This document shows positions 36,700-46,010 of a stretch of 64,000 nt of DNA, one piece after another. The notes beneath the pieces are model-generated. The model was not told where the DNA came from, made no database searches, and was given only the letters and a program-made list of their open reading frames with translations. The stretch is from Ruegeria sp. HKCCSA071 (GTDB lineage Bacteria > Pseudomonadota > Alphaproteobacteria > Rhodobacterales > Rhodobacteraceae), in the NCBI RefSeq assembly GCF_017872555.1, contig NZ_JAEDOX010000001.1, forward strand, positions 992,001 to 1,056,000, given 5' to 3'. The number at the start of each line of letters is the position of its first letter. Position 1 is the first letter of the stretch. The position numbers were made by a program, and so were the translations under genes.

Positions 36700-37994
36700 T
36701 TCGCTCCCAGACGTTTGCGATAGACGATGTCGATATAGACGGCCAAAACCAGAACGGTGCCCACGACAATGTTCTGAAAGGGTGCGTCCACGCCAACCAT
36801 GGCCATGCCCGATTGCAGCGCCTGCATGATCAGCGCGCCTAGGATCGCGCCGTAGATCGTACCAATACCGCCGGACAAGGCGGTGCCTCCGATCACGGCC
36901 GCAGCAATCACGCGCAACTCATCCAATGTGCCGATATCGTTCGAGTGGTTGGCCAGACGGGCCGAGGCCACGACCGCGGACAGCGCACACAGAAACCCCA
37001 TCAGGGCAAAGATCTTGACGGTCATCATGCGGGTGTTGATGCCCGACAGTTCCGCCGCATCCGGGTTGCCCCCCGTGGCAAAGATATAGCGGCCAAATCG
37101 GGTTTTGCGGGCCACAACAGTCAAGGTTACCGCAACAAGGATCAGGATCAGAACCGAGATCGGGATACCATAACCCACAACAAGCCCTTCAGGCATGGTC
37201 TCACCCCGCGCTTCGAACATACGTTCCAGCCTGCGGGTGGGGATCGAGTAACTGTTGACGATCAAGACATATCCCATAATGGCGATGCCAACGATCCCCG
37301 CCAAAGTAGTTTCAGCCCAAACCGGTTTCACAGGGAACCCATGGGCAGCCTTGGAGCGGCGACCGCTCCACAACGCCCAGACCGCAATAGCGGTGGCGGC
37401 AAGGCCGAACAGAAGGCTGACGGTTGTACCCAAGGTCCCGTTGGTTCCGCCAAATATCAGGAACGTGCTGTCCAGCGGGCCGATTGTCTGGCCATCGGTC
37501 ATGTACCAAGCGACGTTGCGCCAGACCAGAAAACCGCCAAGCGTCACGATAAAGGCCGGTATGGTCAGATAGCCTACCATCCAACCGTGGAATGCACCGA
37601 TCAAGGTTCCAACTGCAAGGCCGACAATCAGGGTGATAGCCCAAGTCGCCGGGTGGTTCAAACCCATGCCCAACACGTTCGGCAGAAGCTCGGTCTGGGT
37701 CATCGCCATGACGGCAGATGTGGTCGCCAGCAGCGCGCCGACCGAAAGATCAATATGGCGCATCACGATAATGAACACCATGCCACAAGCCATGATCGCG
37801 ACCGAGACGGTCTGGATCGACAGGTTGAACAGGTTTCTGGGCGTCAGAAAACGGCCATCCGTTACGATGTTGAAGCCGATGCACAGGATGATGAAGGCGC
37901 CGATCATGCCCAATAGCCGCATGTCCAGTTCCAGTTGCTGGAACAGGTTAGCCTTTGCTTTTTGGGGTACCGGCTGAGACGAAGTTTCGGTCAT
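36696..37994 (-). CDS. xylH: Xylose ABC transporter permease
   Basis: The 432-residue protein is a BPD_transp_2-type sugar permease with about ten or more hydrophobic helices. Diagnostic pieces include [52 protein letters not shown] and [23 protein letters not shown]. The ATG at 37994 (MTETSSQ) was chosen; the frame is open upstream, through the hairpin and the end of xylF, but that part is not conserved. It overlaps xylG by 4 bases. Confidence 0.93.
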   Translation of the reverse strand: MTETSSQPVPQKAKANLFQQLELDMRLLGMIGAFIILCIGFNIVTDGRFLTPRNLFNLSIQTVSVAIMACGMVFIIVMRHIDLSVGALLATTSAVMAMTQTELLPNVLGMGLNHPATWAITLIVGLAVGTLIGAFHGWMVGYLTIPAFIVTLGGFLVWRNVAWYMTDGQTIGPLDSTFLIFGGTNGTLGTTVSLLFGLAATAIAVWALWSGRRSKAAHGFPVKPVWAETTLAGIVGIAIMGYVLIVNSYSIPTRRLERMFEARGETMPEGLVVGYGIPISVLILILVAVTLTVVARKTRFGRYIFATGGNPDAAELSGINTRMMTVKIFALMGFLCALSAVVASARLANHSNDIGTLDELRVIAAAVIGGTALSGGIGTIYGAILGALIMQALQSGMAMVGVDAPFQNIVVGTVLVLAVYIDIVYRKRLGAK

Positions 37995-38019
37995 ATCCGA
38001 TCTTTCATGTTCAGCTATG

Positions 38020-38049
38020 GTCTCTGGCCCGGCCTTGCGGGCCAGAGAC
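38020..38049 (-). promoter_or_regulatory. Intercistronic hairpin between xylF and xylH
   Basis: A perfect 12-bp stem (GTCTCTGGCCCG at 38020-38031 with CGGGCCAGAGAC at 38038-38049) closes a 6-base loop. It begins 21 bases after the xylF stop and has no U-tract. It is placed as in other binding-protein operons where it gives more binding protein than permease. Confidence 0.7.
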
Positions 38050-38070
38050 GTTATGGTTTGGAGACTTGAC

Positions 38071-39090
38071 TTAGTTGCAGGGTGCAGGACCGTTTTCGAC
38101 GCCCTGGCACAGGTCTTCCAGCGGAATCCAGCCAGCATCGACTACAACGGACAGGTTGTCTTTGGTGATCGGCACAGGCGCCAGGAAGACCGAGTTCATC
38201 TCGGTGCCACCGGGCGAAGTCCAGCTGATCGCACCTTCGACGTCTGCCGCAGCCGTTCCACCACTCAGCGCGACCGCGATTTCACCTGCGGCTTTGCCCA
38301 GTTCGCGTGCGTCTTTCCAGACCGAGACGGTTTGTGTGCCTTTGGCCACCCGGTTCAGCGCCGCATGGTCGCCATCCTGACCCGACACCGGAATACCGTC
38401 CATACCTTGCGCGGTCAGTGCAGCAACTACACCGCCTGCGGTTCCGTCATTTGACGCGACCACAGCATCGACTTTGTTTTCGTTGGCGGTCAGTATCTGT
38501 TCCATGTTGCGCTGCGCGTTCGCAGGCAGCCAGCCATCGGTATAGGCTTCGCCCACGATCACAATGTCACCACTGTCAACAGCGCCCTGAATGATCTCCT
38601 GCTGACCACCGCGCAGGAAATCCGCGTTCGGGTCGGTGGGCGAGCCCTTGATCATCACATAGTTGCCCTTGGGCATGGCGTCGAACACCGCGCGCGCCTG
38701 CATACGACCGACTTCGACATTGTCAAAGGTCAGGTAGAAGGCCCGATCATCTTCGATCAGACGGTCATACGCGATGACTGGGATACCTTCGTCGGCCGCT
38801 GCCTGAACAGCTGGACCGATAGCCTGGGAATCCTGCGCCAGAATGATCAGCGCATCAACGCCCTGGGCGATCAGACTTTCAATATCCGACAACTGCTTGG
38901 CCGACGACGATTGCGCATCTGCCGAAATATATTCGGCACCGCCCGCCTCAAGCGCGGCTTTGATTGCCGCTTCGTCGGTTTTCCAGCGCTCTTCCTGGAA
39001 GTTCGACCAGCTGACACCGACCGTGGTTTCTGCAAACGCAACCGTCCCCATCAGGACGGCCACAGCAGAAGCGCTGAGAATTCGTTTCAT
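38071..39090 (-). CDS. xylF: D-xylose ABC transporter substrate-binding protein
   Basis: The 339-residue periplasmic protein has a signal peptide ([22 protein letters not shown]) and the XylF/RbsB-type two-lobe fold: [76 protein letters not shown] and [15 protein letters not shown]. The last two blocks are typical xylose/ribose ligand contacts. The ribosome binding site is GGAGGAAATC. It is the first gene of the minus-strand operon and diverges from the ROK repressor. Confidence 0.95.
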   Translation of the reverse strand: MKRILSASAVAVLMGTVAFAETTVGVSWSNFQEERWKTDEAAIKAALEAGGAEYISADAQSSSAKQLSDIESLIAQGVDALIILAQDSQAIGPAVQAAADEGIPVIAYDRLIEDDRAFYLTFDNVEVGRMQARAVFDAMPKGNYVMIKGSPTDPNADFLRGGQQEIIQGAVDSGDIVIVGEAYTDGWLPANAQRNMEQILTANENKVDAVVASNDGTAGGVVAALTAQGMDGIPVSGQDGDHAALNRVAKGTQTVSVWKDARELGKAAGEIAVALSGGTAAADVEGAISWTSPGGTEMNSVFLAPVPITKDNLSVVVDAGWIPLEDLCQGVENGPAPCN

Positions 39091-39148
39091 GATTTCCTCC
39101 CGGTTTATCGAGCCATCGCTTCATGATTCGTGGCTCTCACAATTCTGA

Positions 39149-39187
39149 GTAGCATATTTATTTCAGTCAGTAAAATATTTATGCTAC
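39149..39187. promoter_or_regulatory. 39-bp dyad operator between xylF and xylR
   Basis: GTAGCATA (39149-39156) mirrors TATGCTAC (39180-39187), and TATTT (39159-39163) mirrors AAATA (39173-39177), all about the same centre at 39168. Thirteen of fifteen paired positions match on each side. It sits 59 bases from the xylF start and 56 bases from the xylR start, the expected place for a ROK repressor controlling both. Binding is inferred. Confidence 0.65.
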
Positions 39188-39242
39188 CCGAAAGAAGAAA
39201 AACCGCTTACGCTTGGGAAATCATCAGATTCGCGAGGGCAGG

Positions 39243-40460
39243 ATGCTGAAAAGCAAGGTTTCTTCAAACGCTACGGATCAACGAAACATCACCCGTTTGC
39301 GCGTGCTGGAACAAATCCGGTCGACCGGGGCGATATCGCGGATCGACATTGCAAGCGCGCTTGAGACCAGCCCGGCGACAGTGACAACGGCAACGTCAGA
39401 TCTGCTTTCAGCTGGTCTGATTCAGGAAATCGAAGGCGAAACACCGTCTAAGTCCGCGCGCCGCGGCAGACCACGTGTGTTGCTGAAACTGCATGGCGGA
39501 TGTCACCTGATTGCCGGTGTGAAAGTGGCCCGGCACCAGATTTCAGTCATCCTGGTCGATTTTGAAGGCACCGAGATCACCTCTTACACTCACCCGCTGG
39601 AAGAGGCCCGGATGGCCCCGGAGGCTTTTGCAAAAAAGATATACGCGGCGCTGGAACAGGCCTGCACCTCTGCAAGCAGGTCCCTGACAGAGGTTTCCGG
39701 CGTCTGCATCGGAATTGCCGGGCTGGTCGACGCAGAGCGGAATTTTGTACATTGGTCATCTTCGCTGACAGTGCGCAATGTGGATCTGAGCCCGCTTCTG
39801 TCCCAAGTGCTCCCTTGCCCTGCGTTTATCGAGAATGACGCCAATCTGGTTGCAAAGGCCGAACAGCTTTTCGGGCTTGGCAAAGGGCTGAAGAACTTTC
39901 TGGTTGTCACGATAGAACACGGCATTGGTTTGGGCATTGTGTTGGATGGCAAACTATATCGCGGCGAGCGCGGCTGCGGCGCGGAATTCGGGCATGTCAA
40001 AGTTCAGCTGGATGGCGCGTTATGTCAGTGTGGGCAACGCGGATGCCTTGAAGCTTATGTTGGGGAATATGCTCTGATCCGCGAGGCAACCATTGCTAGC
40101 CGGGCTACTGACCCGCACACTCTTGCTGATATTCACGCAGCCGCCCAATCCGGTGATGCCCGGTCCATTTCAGTTCTGTCCCGCGCTGGCCAGATGTTTG
40201 GAATGGGGCTTTCCAACCTGATCAATCTGTTCGATCCGGAATGCATCATTCTGTCCGGCACCCGAGGCAGCTTTGAATACCTGCATTCCGACGCAGTGAT
40301 GACCCGCATCAATAACGGTGTTGTCAGCGTTGACGCGCCACTGCCTGAAATCAACGTAAACCATTGGGGGGATTCAATGTGGGCAAAAGGGGCAGCGGCC
40401 TATGGGATCGAACAAGTCTCGATCCTGAAAGTCAGGGAACTGGCGGAAAATGCAAGTTGA
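39243..40460 (+). CDS. xylR: ROK family transcriptional repressor (XylR-type)
   Basis: The 405-residue protein has an N-terminal MarR-like HTH (NITRLRVLEQIRSTGAISRIDIASALETSPATVTTATSDL, about 14-54). A ROK sugar-kinase-like domain follows, with the cysteine-rich zinc motif ...CQCGQRGCLEAYVGEYAL. ROK repressors of this type control xylose genes and release DNA on binding the sugar. It diverges from xylF across a strong dyad. A TTG ten codons upstream is possible, but the ATG at 39243 has a GGCAGG upstream. The stop overlaps the next gene by 11 bases. Confidence 0.88.
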   Translation: MLKSKVSSNATDQRNITRLRVLEQIRSTGAISRIDIASALETSPATVTTATSDLLSAGLIQEIEGETPSKSARRGRPRVLLKLHGGCHLIAGVKVARHQISVILVDFEGTEITSYTHPLEEARMAPEAFAKKIYAALEQACTSASRSLTEVSGVCIGIAGLVDAERNFVHWSSSLTVRNVDLSPLLSQVLPCPAFIENDANLVAKAEQLFGLGKGLKNFLVVTIEHGIGLGIVLDGKLYRGERGCGAEFGHVKVQLDGALCQCGQRGCLEAYVGEYALIREATIASRATDPHTLADIHAAAQSGDARSISVLSRAGQMFGMGLSNLINLFDPECIILSGTRGSFEYLHSDAVMTRINNGVVSVDAPLPEINVNHWGDSMWAKGAAAYGIEQVSILKVRELAENAS

Positions 40461-41961
40461 ACTGACGATCCTGCTAGCGACAGCTTCCACCGCCATGGCT
40501 GACATCAGCCTGCCGCAGTTTCACAGTATCGACGTCCCGAGCCATGTTTACGACGGAGGATGGGAGCACTTCGTCGGCGGAGGCATCGCCGTTTTCGATT
40601 GCAACGGCGATGATCGGCCCGAGCTGTTTGCCGCAGGGGGAACCAATCCGGCGCAATTGTTTGTCAACACATCAGGACCCAATGTCAGTTTTCGGTCAGA
40701 AACGCCAAGCGCACTGTCCCTGACCGGCGTGACCGGCGCCTACCCACTGGATATCGACGGGGACGGGTTTGTGGACTTGGCGGTTTTACGCGTTGGCGAA
40801 GACGTTTTGTTACGTGGCAAGGCGAATTGCGCATTCGAACCGTTCACCTCGTTGAAATTCCAGTCTCAGGAACACTGGACCACCGGTTTTTCCGCCACCT
40901 GGGAAAGCGGTCAAACCCTGCCGACACTGGCTTTTGGAACATATGTCGACCGAACCAACCCCGATGGCCCGTTTGAAGCCTGCGGGCCGACGCTTTTGTA
41001 TCGCCCCGAAGGGACGGTCTATGGCCCACCTTTCCACCTGGTACCGGGCCATTGTTCCTTGTCCATTCTGTTTTCCGACTGGGCGCGCAGCGGGCGCGCG
41101 GACCTGCGTGTCAGTAACGACCGCCATTACTATGTACGCGGCGGGCAAGAGCAGCTTTGGGCTATGGAAGACACGCCACGCCTTTACGCGCCGGAAGATG
41201 GATGGCTGTCCTATTCGATCTGGGGCATGGGGATTGCATCAAGGGATGTATCAGGGGACGGCTTTCCTGATGTTTACCTGACCTCGATGGGGGACCAGAA
41301 GTTTCAGATCTTTGATCCCACGGCCGAGGGACCGACATGGCGCGACGCGACTTATGACCGGGGGACAACGGCGCACAGGCCGCATGTTGGTGGCGATGGT
41401 CGCCCCTCAACCGGCTGGCATGCGCAGTTCGGCGACGTCAATAACGACGGCCGCGACGACATATTTGTCGCCAAGGGCAATGTCGAACAGATGCCCGATG
41501 CGGCGCAAACCGACCCCAACAACCTGTTGCTGCAATCTGCAAATGGCCAGTTTTTCGAAGCTGCCTCAGCGGCGGGTGTCGCCTCCATGGGCAAGTCCCG
41601 CGGTGGGGCCCTGGCCGACCTGAATGGGGATGGATCACTTGATCTGGTGGTGGTCAATCGCGGGTCAGAGCTTGAGATATTTCAGAACGAACAACAGCTT
41701 GGAAACTGGGTTCAGGTTGATCTTGGCCAGGATCGTCCCAACCGCGCAGCTGTCGGCAGCTTCATCGAAGTCAAAACCTCCGACAGAGTCCAAACGCGGG
41801 AAGTGACCATTGGCGGTGGTCACGCAAGTGGCATCTCTGGGCTTCACCACTTTGGTCTGGGCAACACGGACGAACTGGAGCTGCGGGTTATCTGGCCGGA
41901 CGGTACAGTTGGTGATTGGCAGACCTTCAGAAGCAATCAAGTGCTTCGCATCGACCGCTGA
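40450..41961 (+). CDS. FG-GAP/VCBS repeat protein with ASPIC/UnbV domain (CRTAC1-like), secreted
   Basis: The 503-residue protein has at least four FG-GAP calcium loops (DIDGDGFVDLAV, DVSGDGFPDVYL, DVNNDGRDDIFV, DLNGDGSLDLVV), predicted to form a beta-propeller. A C-terminal ASPIC/UnbV domain follows (IEVKTSDRVQTREVTIGGGHASGISGLHHFGLG, about 435-500). A hydrophobic N-terminus ending in AMA suggests secretion, though the n-region has no basic residue. The function of the family is not known. The start lies inside xylR (11-base overlap), so it is translated from the xylR transcript. It ends directly against the convergent peroxidase gene. Confidence 0.8.
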   Translation: MQVELTILLATASTAMADISLPQFHSIDVPSHVYDGGWEHFVGGGIAVFDCNGDDRPELFAAGGTNPAQLFVNTSGPNVSFRSETPSALSLTGVTGAYPLDIDGDGFVDLAVLRVGEDVLLRGKANCAFEPFTSLKFQSQEHWTTGFSATWESGQTLPTLAFGTYVDRTNPDGPFEACGPTLLYRPEGTVYGPPFHLVPGHCSLSILFSDWARSGRADLRVSNDRHYYVRGGQEQLWAMEDTPRLYAPEDGWLSYSIWGMGIASRDVSGDGFPDVYLTSMGDQKFQIFDPTAEGPTWRDATYDRGTTAHRPHVGGDGRPSTGWHAQFGDVNNDGRDDIFVAKGNVEQMPDAAQTDPNNLLLQSANGQFFEAASAAGVASMGKSRGGALADLNGDGSLDLVVVNRGSELEIFQNEQQLGNWVQVDLGQDRPNRAAVGSFIEVKTSDRVQTREVTIGGGHASGISGLHHFGLGNTDELELRVIWPDGTVGDWQTFRSNQVLRIDR

Positions 41962-43266
41962 TCATTGATCTACGGGCAAACCGCTGGGCACGCGCGCGGG
42001 CACACCCAGCCTGGCTGCCGGGTCTTCCAATGTGCTGAGAAAACTCAGAATGGCGTTTACCTCATCATCACTCAGGCTGATTGGGGGCAGATCATTCGAC
42101 GCCGCAATCGCCTCGGTCAGCGTGGGGTCGAGCAAGGCTTTTTGATCTTCCGCGCCCGGAAACTCTGGCAACGCCGCTTTTTCGACCGAGTAGCTGCGCA
42201 AAGCTGCGACCGGATCCAGATGATGACGGACAACATCTTCAAGCCGCGCGTAGGCTCCGTTGTGACCATAAGGTGCCGTCAGAGTCACATTGCGCAAGGA
42301 TGGCGTGCGAAATTTGAAGGCGTCATCCGCATTGCCCGTCACACGCAATCGCCCGTCATCGCGAACATGGTTCTCGAACCGGGCGGCTTTTCCCGGTCCG
42401 ATTTGCGGCATGGCTATAGTATGAAATCCATGATCCGTCTGGAACCAGCCGGAATGGCAGGTGCTGCACCCGGCCTTGCCGTAAAAAAGGTCAAGCCCCA
42501 TTTGCGCCTGCTCGGGCAGCTCCTGTTTCCCCTGCATCGCGCGATCAAACAGGCTGTTGTCAGCGCGCCATTCAAAGGCGATGAAATCCGCAATGATATT
42601 GGCGATTGCGGTAAAAGTGATCTCTTCTCCGGGTGCGAGCTGGTCAAAGCGCGTCCTGTATTCCGGGATTGCGGCAACACGCGCCGCGATAAGGTCCCAT
42701 GCGCCACCCTTTTGGGTCAGCAAACCGAGACGTACGGCTTTGCTCACTTCGTTTTCCGAATAGTGGCCGGCCATTTCGTCAGCCGACAAGACCGGGAACA
42801 TCGCTTGCGCGGCCAGTGCAGATTGGAAGCCCGGCCTCATATCCGTGCCCAAGGGTGTCCTGAACCCGTTAAGCTGGGACGGGTCGACCTCAAGACGCCC
42901 GTCATGAAAGAAGGTGGTGAATTCCAGCGCCCCAAGGTTCCACAGCCCAGGTGCATTTCGGGGAATACGCTGCTCGGGCATGTTTTCCTGATCAAGCCTG
43001 CGCGCTGCCCCCAGCCCCACACCGCCTTCGCCGATACCCAGAGACAGAGCGTCTGACGTTCCCAGTTTCGGATGATGGCAAGTGGCACAGCTGATGTTTT
43101 TGTTCCCCGACAGGATCGGGTCGTAAAACAACAACTGCCCCAGTTCGACCTTGGCAAGATCCGGTTCTACAAATTGCGGCAGCGGCCCGAGGTCCTGCGC
43201 CTGCGCCTGCGCCCCTGATAGTGTCACGCAAAGGGCCAGAGCATATACCGATATCGCAACTTTCAT
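41962..43266 (-). CDS. Di-haem cytochrome c peroxidase/MauG family protein
   Basis: The 434-residue protein has a signal peptide (MKVAISVYALALCVTLSGAQAQA). Its two c-type haem motifs are CATCH (60-64) and CSTCH (267-271), with the usual NAPGLWN, FFHDGR and RNVTLTAPYGHNGAYARLEDVV blocks. It is therefore a periplasmic di-haem protein of the CcpA/MauG superfamily. Whether it reduces peroxide or oxidises a protein substrate cannot be read from the sequence. The stop abuts the convergent FG-GAP gene. The ATG overlaps the upstream epimerase stop, so it is co-translated with the xylose genes galM and xylB. Confidence 0.88.
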   Translation of the reverse strand: MKVAISVYALALCVTLSGAQAQAQDLGPLPQFVEPDLAKVELGQLLFYDPILSGNKNISCATCHHPKLGTSDALSLGIGEGGVGLGAARRLDQENMPEQRIPRNAPGLWNLGALEFTTFFHDGRLEVDPSQLNGFRTPLGTDMRPGFQSALAAQAMFPVLSADEMAGHYSENEVSKAVRLGLLTQKGGAWDLIAARVAAIPEYRTRFDQLAPGEEITFTAIANIIADFIAFEWRADNSLFDRAMQGKQELPEQAQMGLDLFYGKAGCSTCHSGWFQTDHGFHTIAMPQIGPGKAARFENHVRDDGRLRVTGNADDAFKFRTPSLRNVTLTAPYGHNGAYARLEDVVRHHLDPVAALRSYSVEKAALPEFPGAEDQKALLDPTLTEAIAASNDLPPISLSDDEVNAILSFLSTLEDPAARLGVPARVPSGLPVDQ

Positions 43267-44213
43267 ACCTGATCCTCTGCGATTTCCAACGTCAGAACTT
43301 GTTTATACGGTCGGTCCGGTGAATGGATAACAGACGGAAACGAGGGGTGGTTCACAGCGTCCGTGTAACCGGAAGGTTCAATGCAAAGCCCTGCGCATGG
43401 CGTGAATGGATCAGACAGATGCGCGGCGGAATAGACCTGCGCGCCGGGCTGATCAGAGTAGACATTCATGCGCAAACCTGACGGTGTTTCGACTGTGGCA
43501 ACCGGTCGATCGAAATTGCCCGCCTTTTCAAACACGAAGTAGTGGTCAAGGCCGCGCCCTTCATCACCGATAACGCGCGGGGATGAGAAATCCAGCGCTT
43601 GCGTTTCAAGCTCATTCACGACGCCTGTCGGAATGGAGTTGTCGTCCAGTTGCAGTAACCGCTTGGAATTCAGGGTCAAACGGCTGTCAAGAATACCGTT
43701 TTGGCACCCCAGAGTATAGTAATTGTGCTGCGCGATGCTGATCGGCGTAGGTCGGTCCGGCCATGCGGTGATCGTATAAGTCAGCCGTGGAAAAGCCAGC
43801 TCGACATGAATCTCGAACCTGATTTCTCCGGGAAAACCGTCAGCACCGTCAGGTGACGTCAAGTACAGAACTGCACGGTTCTGCTTGGTCTTCCTGATAA
43901 TCCAGTGGCTGCGTGACAGCCCGACCACACCGCCATGCAGCGTGTTTTCCCCCTCATTCGCTGACAGGTGATAAGCGGCATCCTGTATTTTAAACTTTGC
44001 GCCACCGATCCGATTGGCGACGCGACCCACGATTGCGCCTATATAATAAGGGTCGGTCAGATATTCCTGCGGGTTTGGATAGCCCAGGATCAGGGGCGTT
44101 TCACCGATCCACCACCCTTGTGTGATCGCCCCATAGCTCAGCAGGGAAACCGACATCGCGCCATCTTCCAGAACAACCTGTTCGATGGGTACGGAAGTGG
44201 CGCCCTTCATCAT
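43263..44213 (-). CDS. galM: Aldose 1-epimerase (mutarotase)
   Basis: The 316-residue protein has the GalM fold with conserved active-site pieces: VGRVANRIGGAKF, NEGENTLHGG, ISIAQHNYYTLG (catalytic histidine region) and GLCIEPSGYTDAVNHPSFPS (catalytic glutamate region). It interconverts sugar anomers, here most likely those of D-xylose before isomerisation. It sits between xylB and the di-haem peroxidase gene with 4-base overlaps on both sides. The ligand is inferred from context. Confidence 0.88.
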   Translation of the reverse strand: MMKGATSVPIEQVVLEDGAMSVSLLSYGAITQGWWIGETPLILGYPNPQEYLTDPYYIGAIVGRVANRIGGAKFKIQDAAYHLSANEGENTLHGGVVGLSRSHWIIRKTKQNRAVLYLTSPDGADGFPGEIRFEIHVELAFPRLTYTITAWPDRPTPISIAQHNYYTLGCQNGILDSRLTLNSKRLLQLDDNSIPTGVVNELETQALDFSSPRVIGDEGRGLDHYFVFEKAGNFDRPVATVETPSGLRMNVYSDQPGAQVYSAAHLSDPFTPCAGLCIEPSGYTDAVNHPSFPSVIHSPDRPYKQVLTLEIAEDQV

Positions 44214-45667
44214 GGCGCAGACAGGGGGGATAGAGCGGCATAGAACCGGCGGTATCTTTGATATTCAGCCTCATAGGCGTCGAATAACCCCGCGCGCGGC
44301 TGAACAATTTCTGAGGTTTCTGGCGATGTCATGAGCTCCGCCGGGTCTGCACCAATTACTGAACAGGCAGCAAGGCGCGCCGCTCCGATGGCGGCTCCGA
44401 ATTCACTGCCTTTGGGCAAGGCAAGCGGAGTGTTCAGAACAGTTGCCAGCGTCTCGACCCAGAACCGGGATCGTGCACCCCCGCCGACGACCATCAGGCT
44501 TTCAGGCTTTGTTCCCGTGCTCCTGAGGGCTTCAAGGCAATCACGCAGCGCGAACGAGACACCTTCCATCACGGACTGTGCAAGATCCGCTGGGTCTGAC
44601 GCAATATCCAGCCCCATGAATGCCCCCCGGATGGCGCTGTCATTATGAGGGGTACGTTCCCCCGACAGGTATGGCAGGAACAATGTCTTCGACGGCCCGG
44701 TGACGGTATCCGGCAACGCCGATGCGAGTGCACCAACGGATTGGCCGAGGTTCCGGGACAGCCAGTTCAGGCTGTTGGTCGCCGACAGGATGACGCCCAT
44801 TTGAATCCAGCGCTCCGGCACCGCGTGGCAGAAGCAATGAACCGCCGTTTCCGGTGCGGGCGCGTAACTGTCCTTGGCAACCAGCAGCACACCCGACGTT
44901 CCCAGCGATAGAAAACCGCTGCCTTCGGCGATGCTTCCAATACCACAGGCCGCCGCCGCGTTGTCGCCTGCCCCGCCGGCAACAACAACGGGTCCGGTCA
45001 GGCCCCAGTGCTGCAAAATCTCCGCCCTCAGCTCGCCCCCGGCGGCGCTGCCTTCGACCAGTTCGGGCATCTGTTCCCGACGCATGTGGCTGAGTTCAAG
45101 CGCTGTTTCCGACCATTCGCGGCATCCGACGTCCAACCACGCGGTACCCGCGCTGTCGGACATGTCGCTGATGTATTCTCCGGTCAGCCAGAAGCGCAAA
45201 TAATCTTTGGGGAGCAAGACTTTGGCAGTCTTTTCAAAAACGTCAGGTTCATGCCTGCGCACCCATTCCAGTTTGGGCGCAGTGAAGCCGGGAAAAACGA
45301 TGTTTCCGGTGATCGATCGCATCGCGGAAAGCGCATCCAGTTCGGCAGCTTCACGGGCAGACCTTGTGTCGTTCCAAAGGATACAGGGCCTCAAGACGCG
45401 ACCCTGTCGGTCCAGAAGCGTTGCGCCATGCATATGTCCGCTCAGACCAATGCCCCGCACTGCCGAAAACGCAGCGCCGTTTTGCCCGCGCAACTGGGCA
45501 ACGACCTTTTGACACGCTTCAACCCAATCCGCAGGTTCCTGCTCTGACCAGCCCGGATGCGGTGTCGATGTGTTCACGTTCGCTTCGGCCTCGGCAACGA
45601 CGTCGCCGTCTTCACTGACCACAATTCCCCGAAGACCTGACGTCCCCAAATCAAGACCGAGATACAC
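44210..45667 (-). CDS. xylB: Xylulokinase
   Basis: XylB phosphorylates D-xylulose. The 485-residue FGGY kinase starts with MYLGLDLGTSGLRG (ATP-binding phosphate 1 motif). It has GLSGHMHGATLLD, ILWNDTRSAREAAEL, and the C-terminal FGGY signature region with MVVGGGARSRFWVETLATVLN. The start is a GTG at 45667 with GGGAGGA 4 bases upstream; the open frame upstream is not conserved. It heads a three-gene operon xylB-galM-peroxidase with ATGA overlaps. Confidence 0.93.
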   Translation of the reverse strand: MYLGLDLGTSGLRGIVVSEDGDVVAEAEANVNTSTPHPGWSEQEPADWVEACQKVVAQLRGQNGAAFSAVRGIGLSGHMHGATLLDRQGRVLRPCILWNDTRSAREAAELDALSAMRSITGNIVFPGFTAPKLEWVRRHEPDVFEKTAKVLLPKDYLRFWLTGEYISDMSDSAGTAWLDVGCREWSETALELSHMRREQMPELVEGSAAGGELRAEILQHWGLTGPVVVAGGAGDNAAAACGIGSIAEGSGFLSLGTSGVLLVAKDSYAPAPETAVHCFCHAVPERWIQMGVILSATNSLNWLSRNLGQSVGALASALPDTVTGPSKTLFLPYLSGERTPHNDSAIRGAFMGLDIASDPADLAQSVMEGVSFALRDCLEALRSTGTKPESLMVVGGGARSRFWVETLATVLNTPLALPKGSEFGAAIGAARLAACSVIGADPAELMTSPETSEIVQPRAGLFDAYEAEYQRYRRFYAALSPLSAP

Positions 45668-46010
45668 CTGTTCCTCCCACTTGTAAGCCGCAATACTGTA
45701 GGCAACAGAAACCCAGTTTTGCAAAGGCATCAGGTTTCACTGGCACAGTTTGCGCTAACATAACAGGGTGAAACAAGACAAGGCACATAAAAATTGATGC
45801 CGGTCTGGACGGCACTGAATGACCGGGAACCAGACAGCGACCAATACGAAGGGGCCCGGTAAGAGGTGACCTGAACTAAGCCGCAGGAGAAATTTTTTGC
45901 GATTGTCTGGCGCCATGTTTCCGTAAAAACTTCGGAACGTTCTCATCTTACTGATTTCGGGCAGGCAGAGCGTCTGACACCATGATCAGTCGCAAGAAGG
46001 AAATCGGCAA
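45668..46010. other. Intergenic region between xylB and the DMGDH-type gene (343 bases)
   Basis: The region holds divergent promoters. A 7-bp inverted pair GTTTCAC (45734-45740) and GTGAAAC (45768-45774), separated by 27 bases, lies upstream of xylB. No copy of the xylF/xylR dyad arms (GTAGCATA) was found here, so co-regulation of xylB by the same repressor is not supported by this sequence. A glycine-riboswitch-like fold was looked for and not found. Confidence 0.45.

Noticed and set aside
41965..43056. 363-codon plus-strand frame opposite the di-haem peroxidase
   Set aside because: The minus strand encodes two CxxCH motifs and a signal peptide; the plus-strand frame has no family features.
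45668..46010. Possible glycine or SAM-II riboswitch upstream of the DMGDH-type gene
   Set aside because: GAAGGGGCC and GGTGACCTG-like pieces were seen, but the conserved cores and pairing of either riboswitch class could not be assembled.
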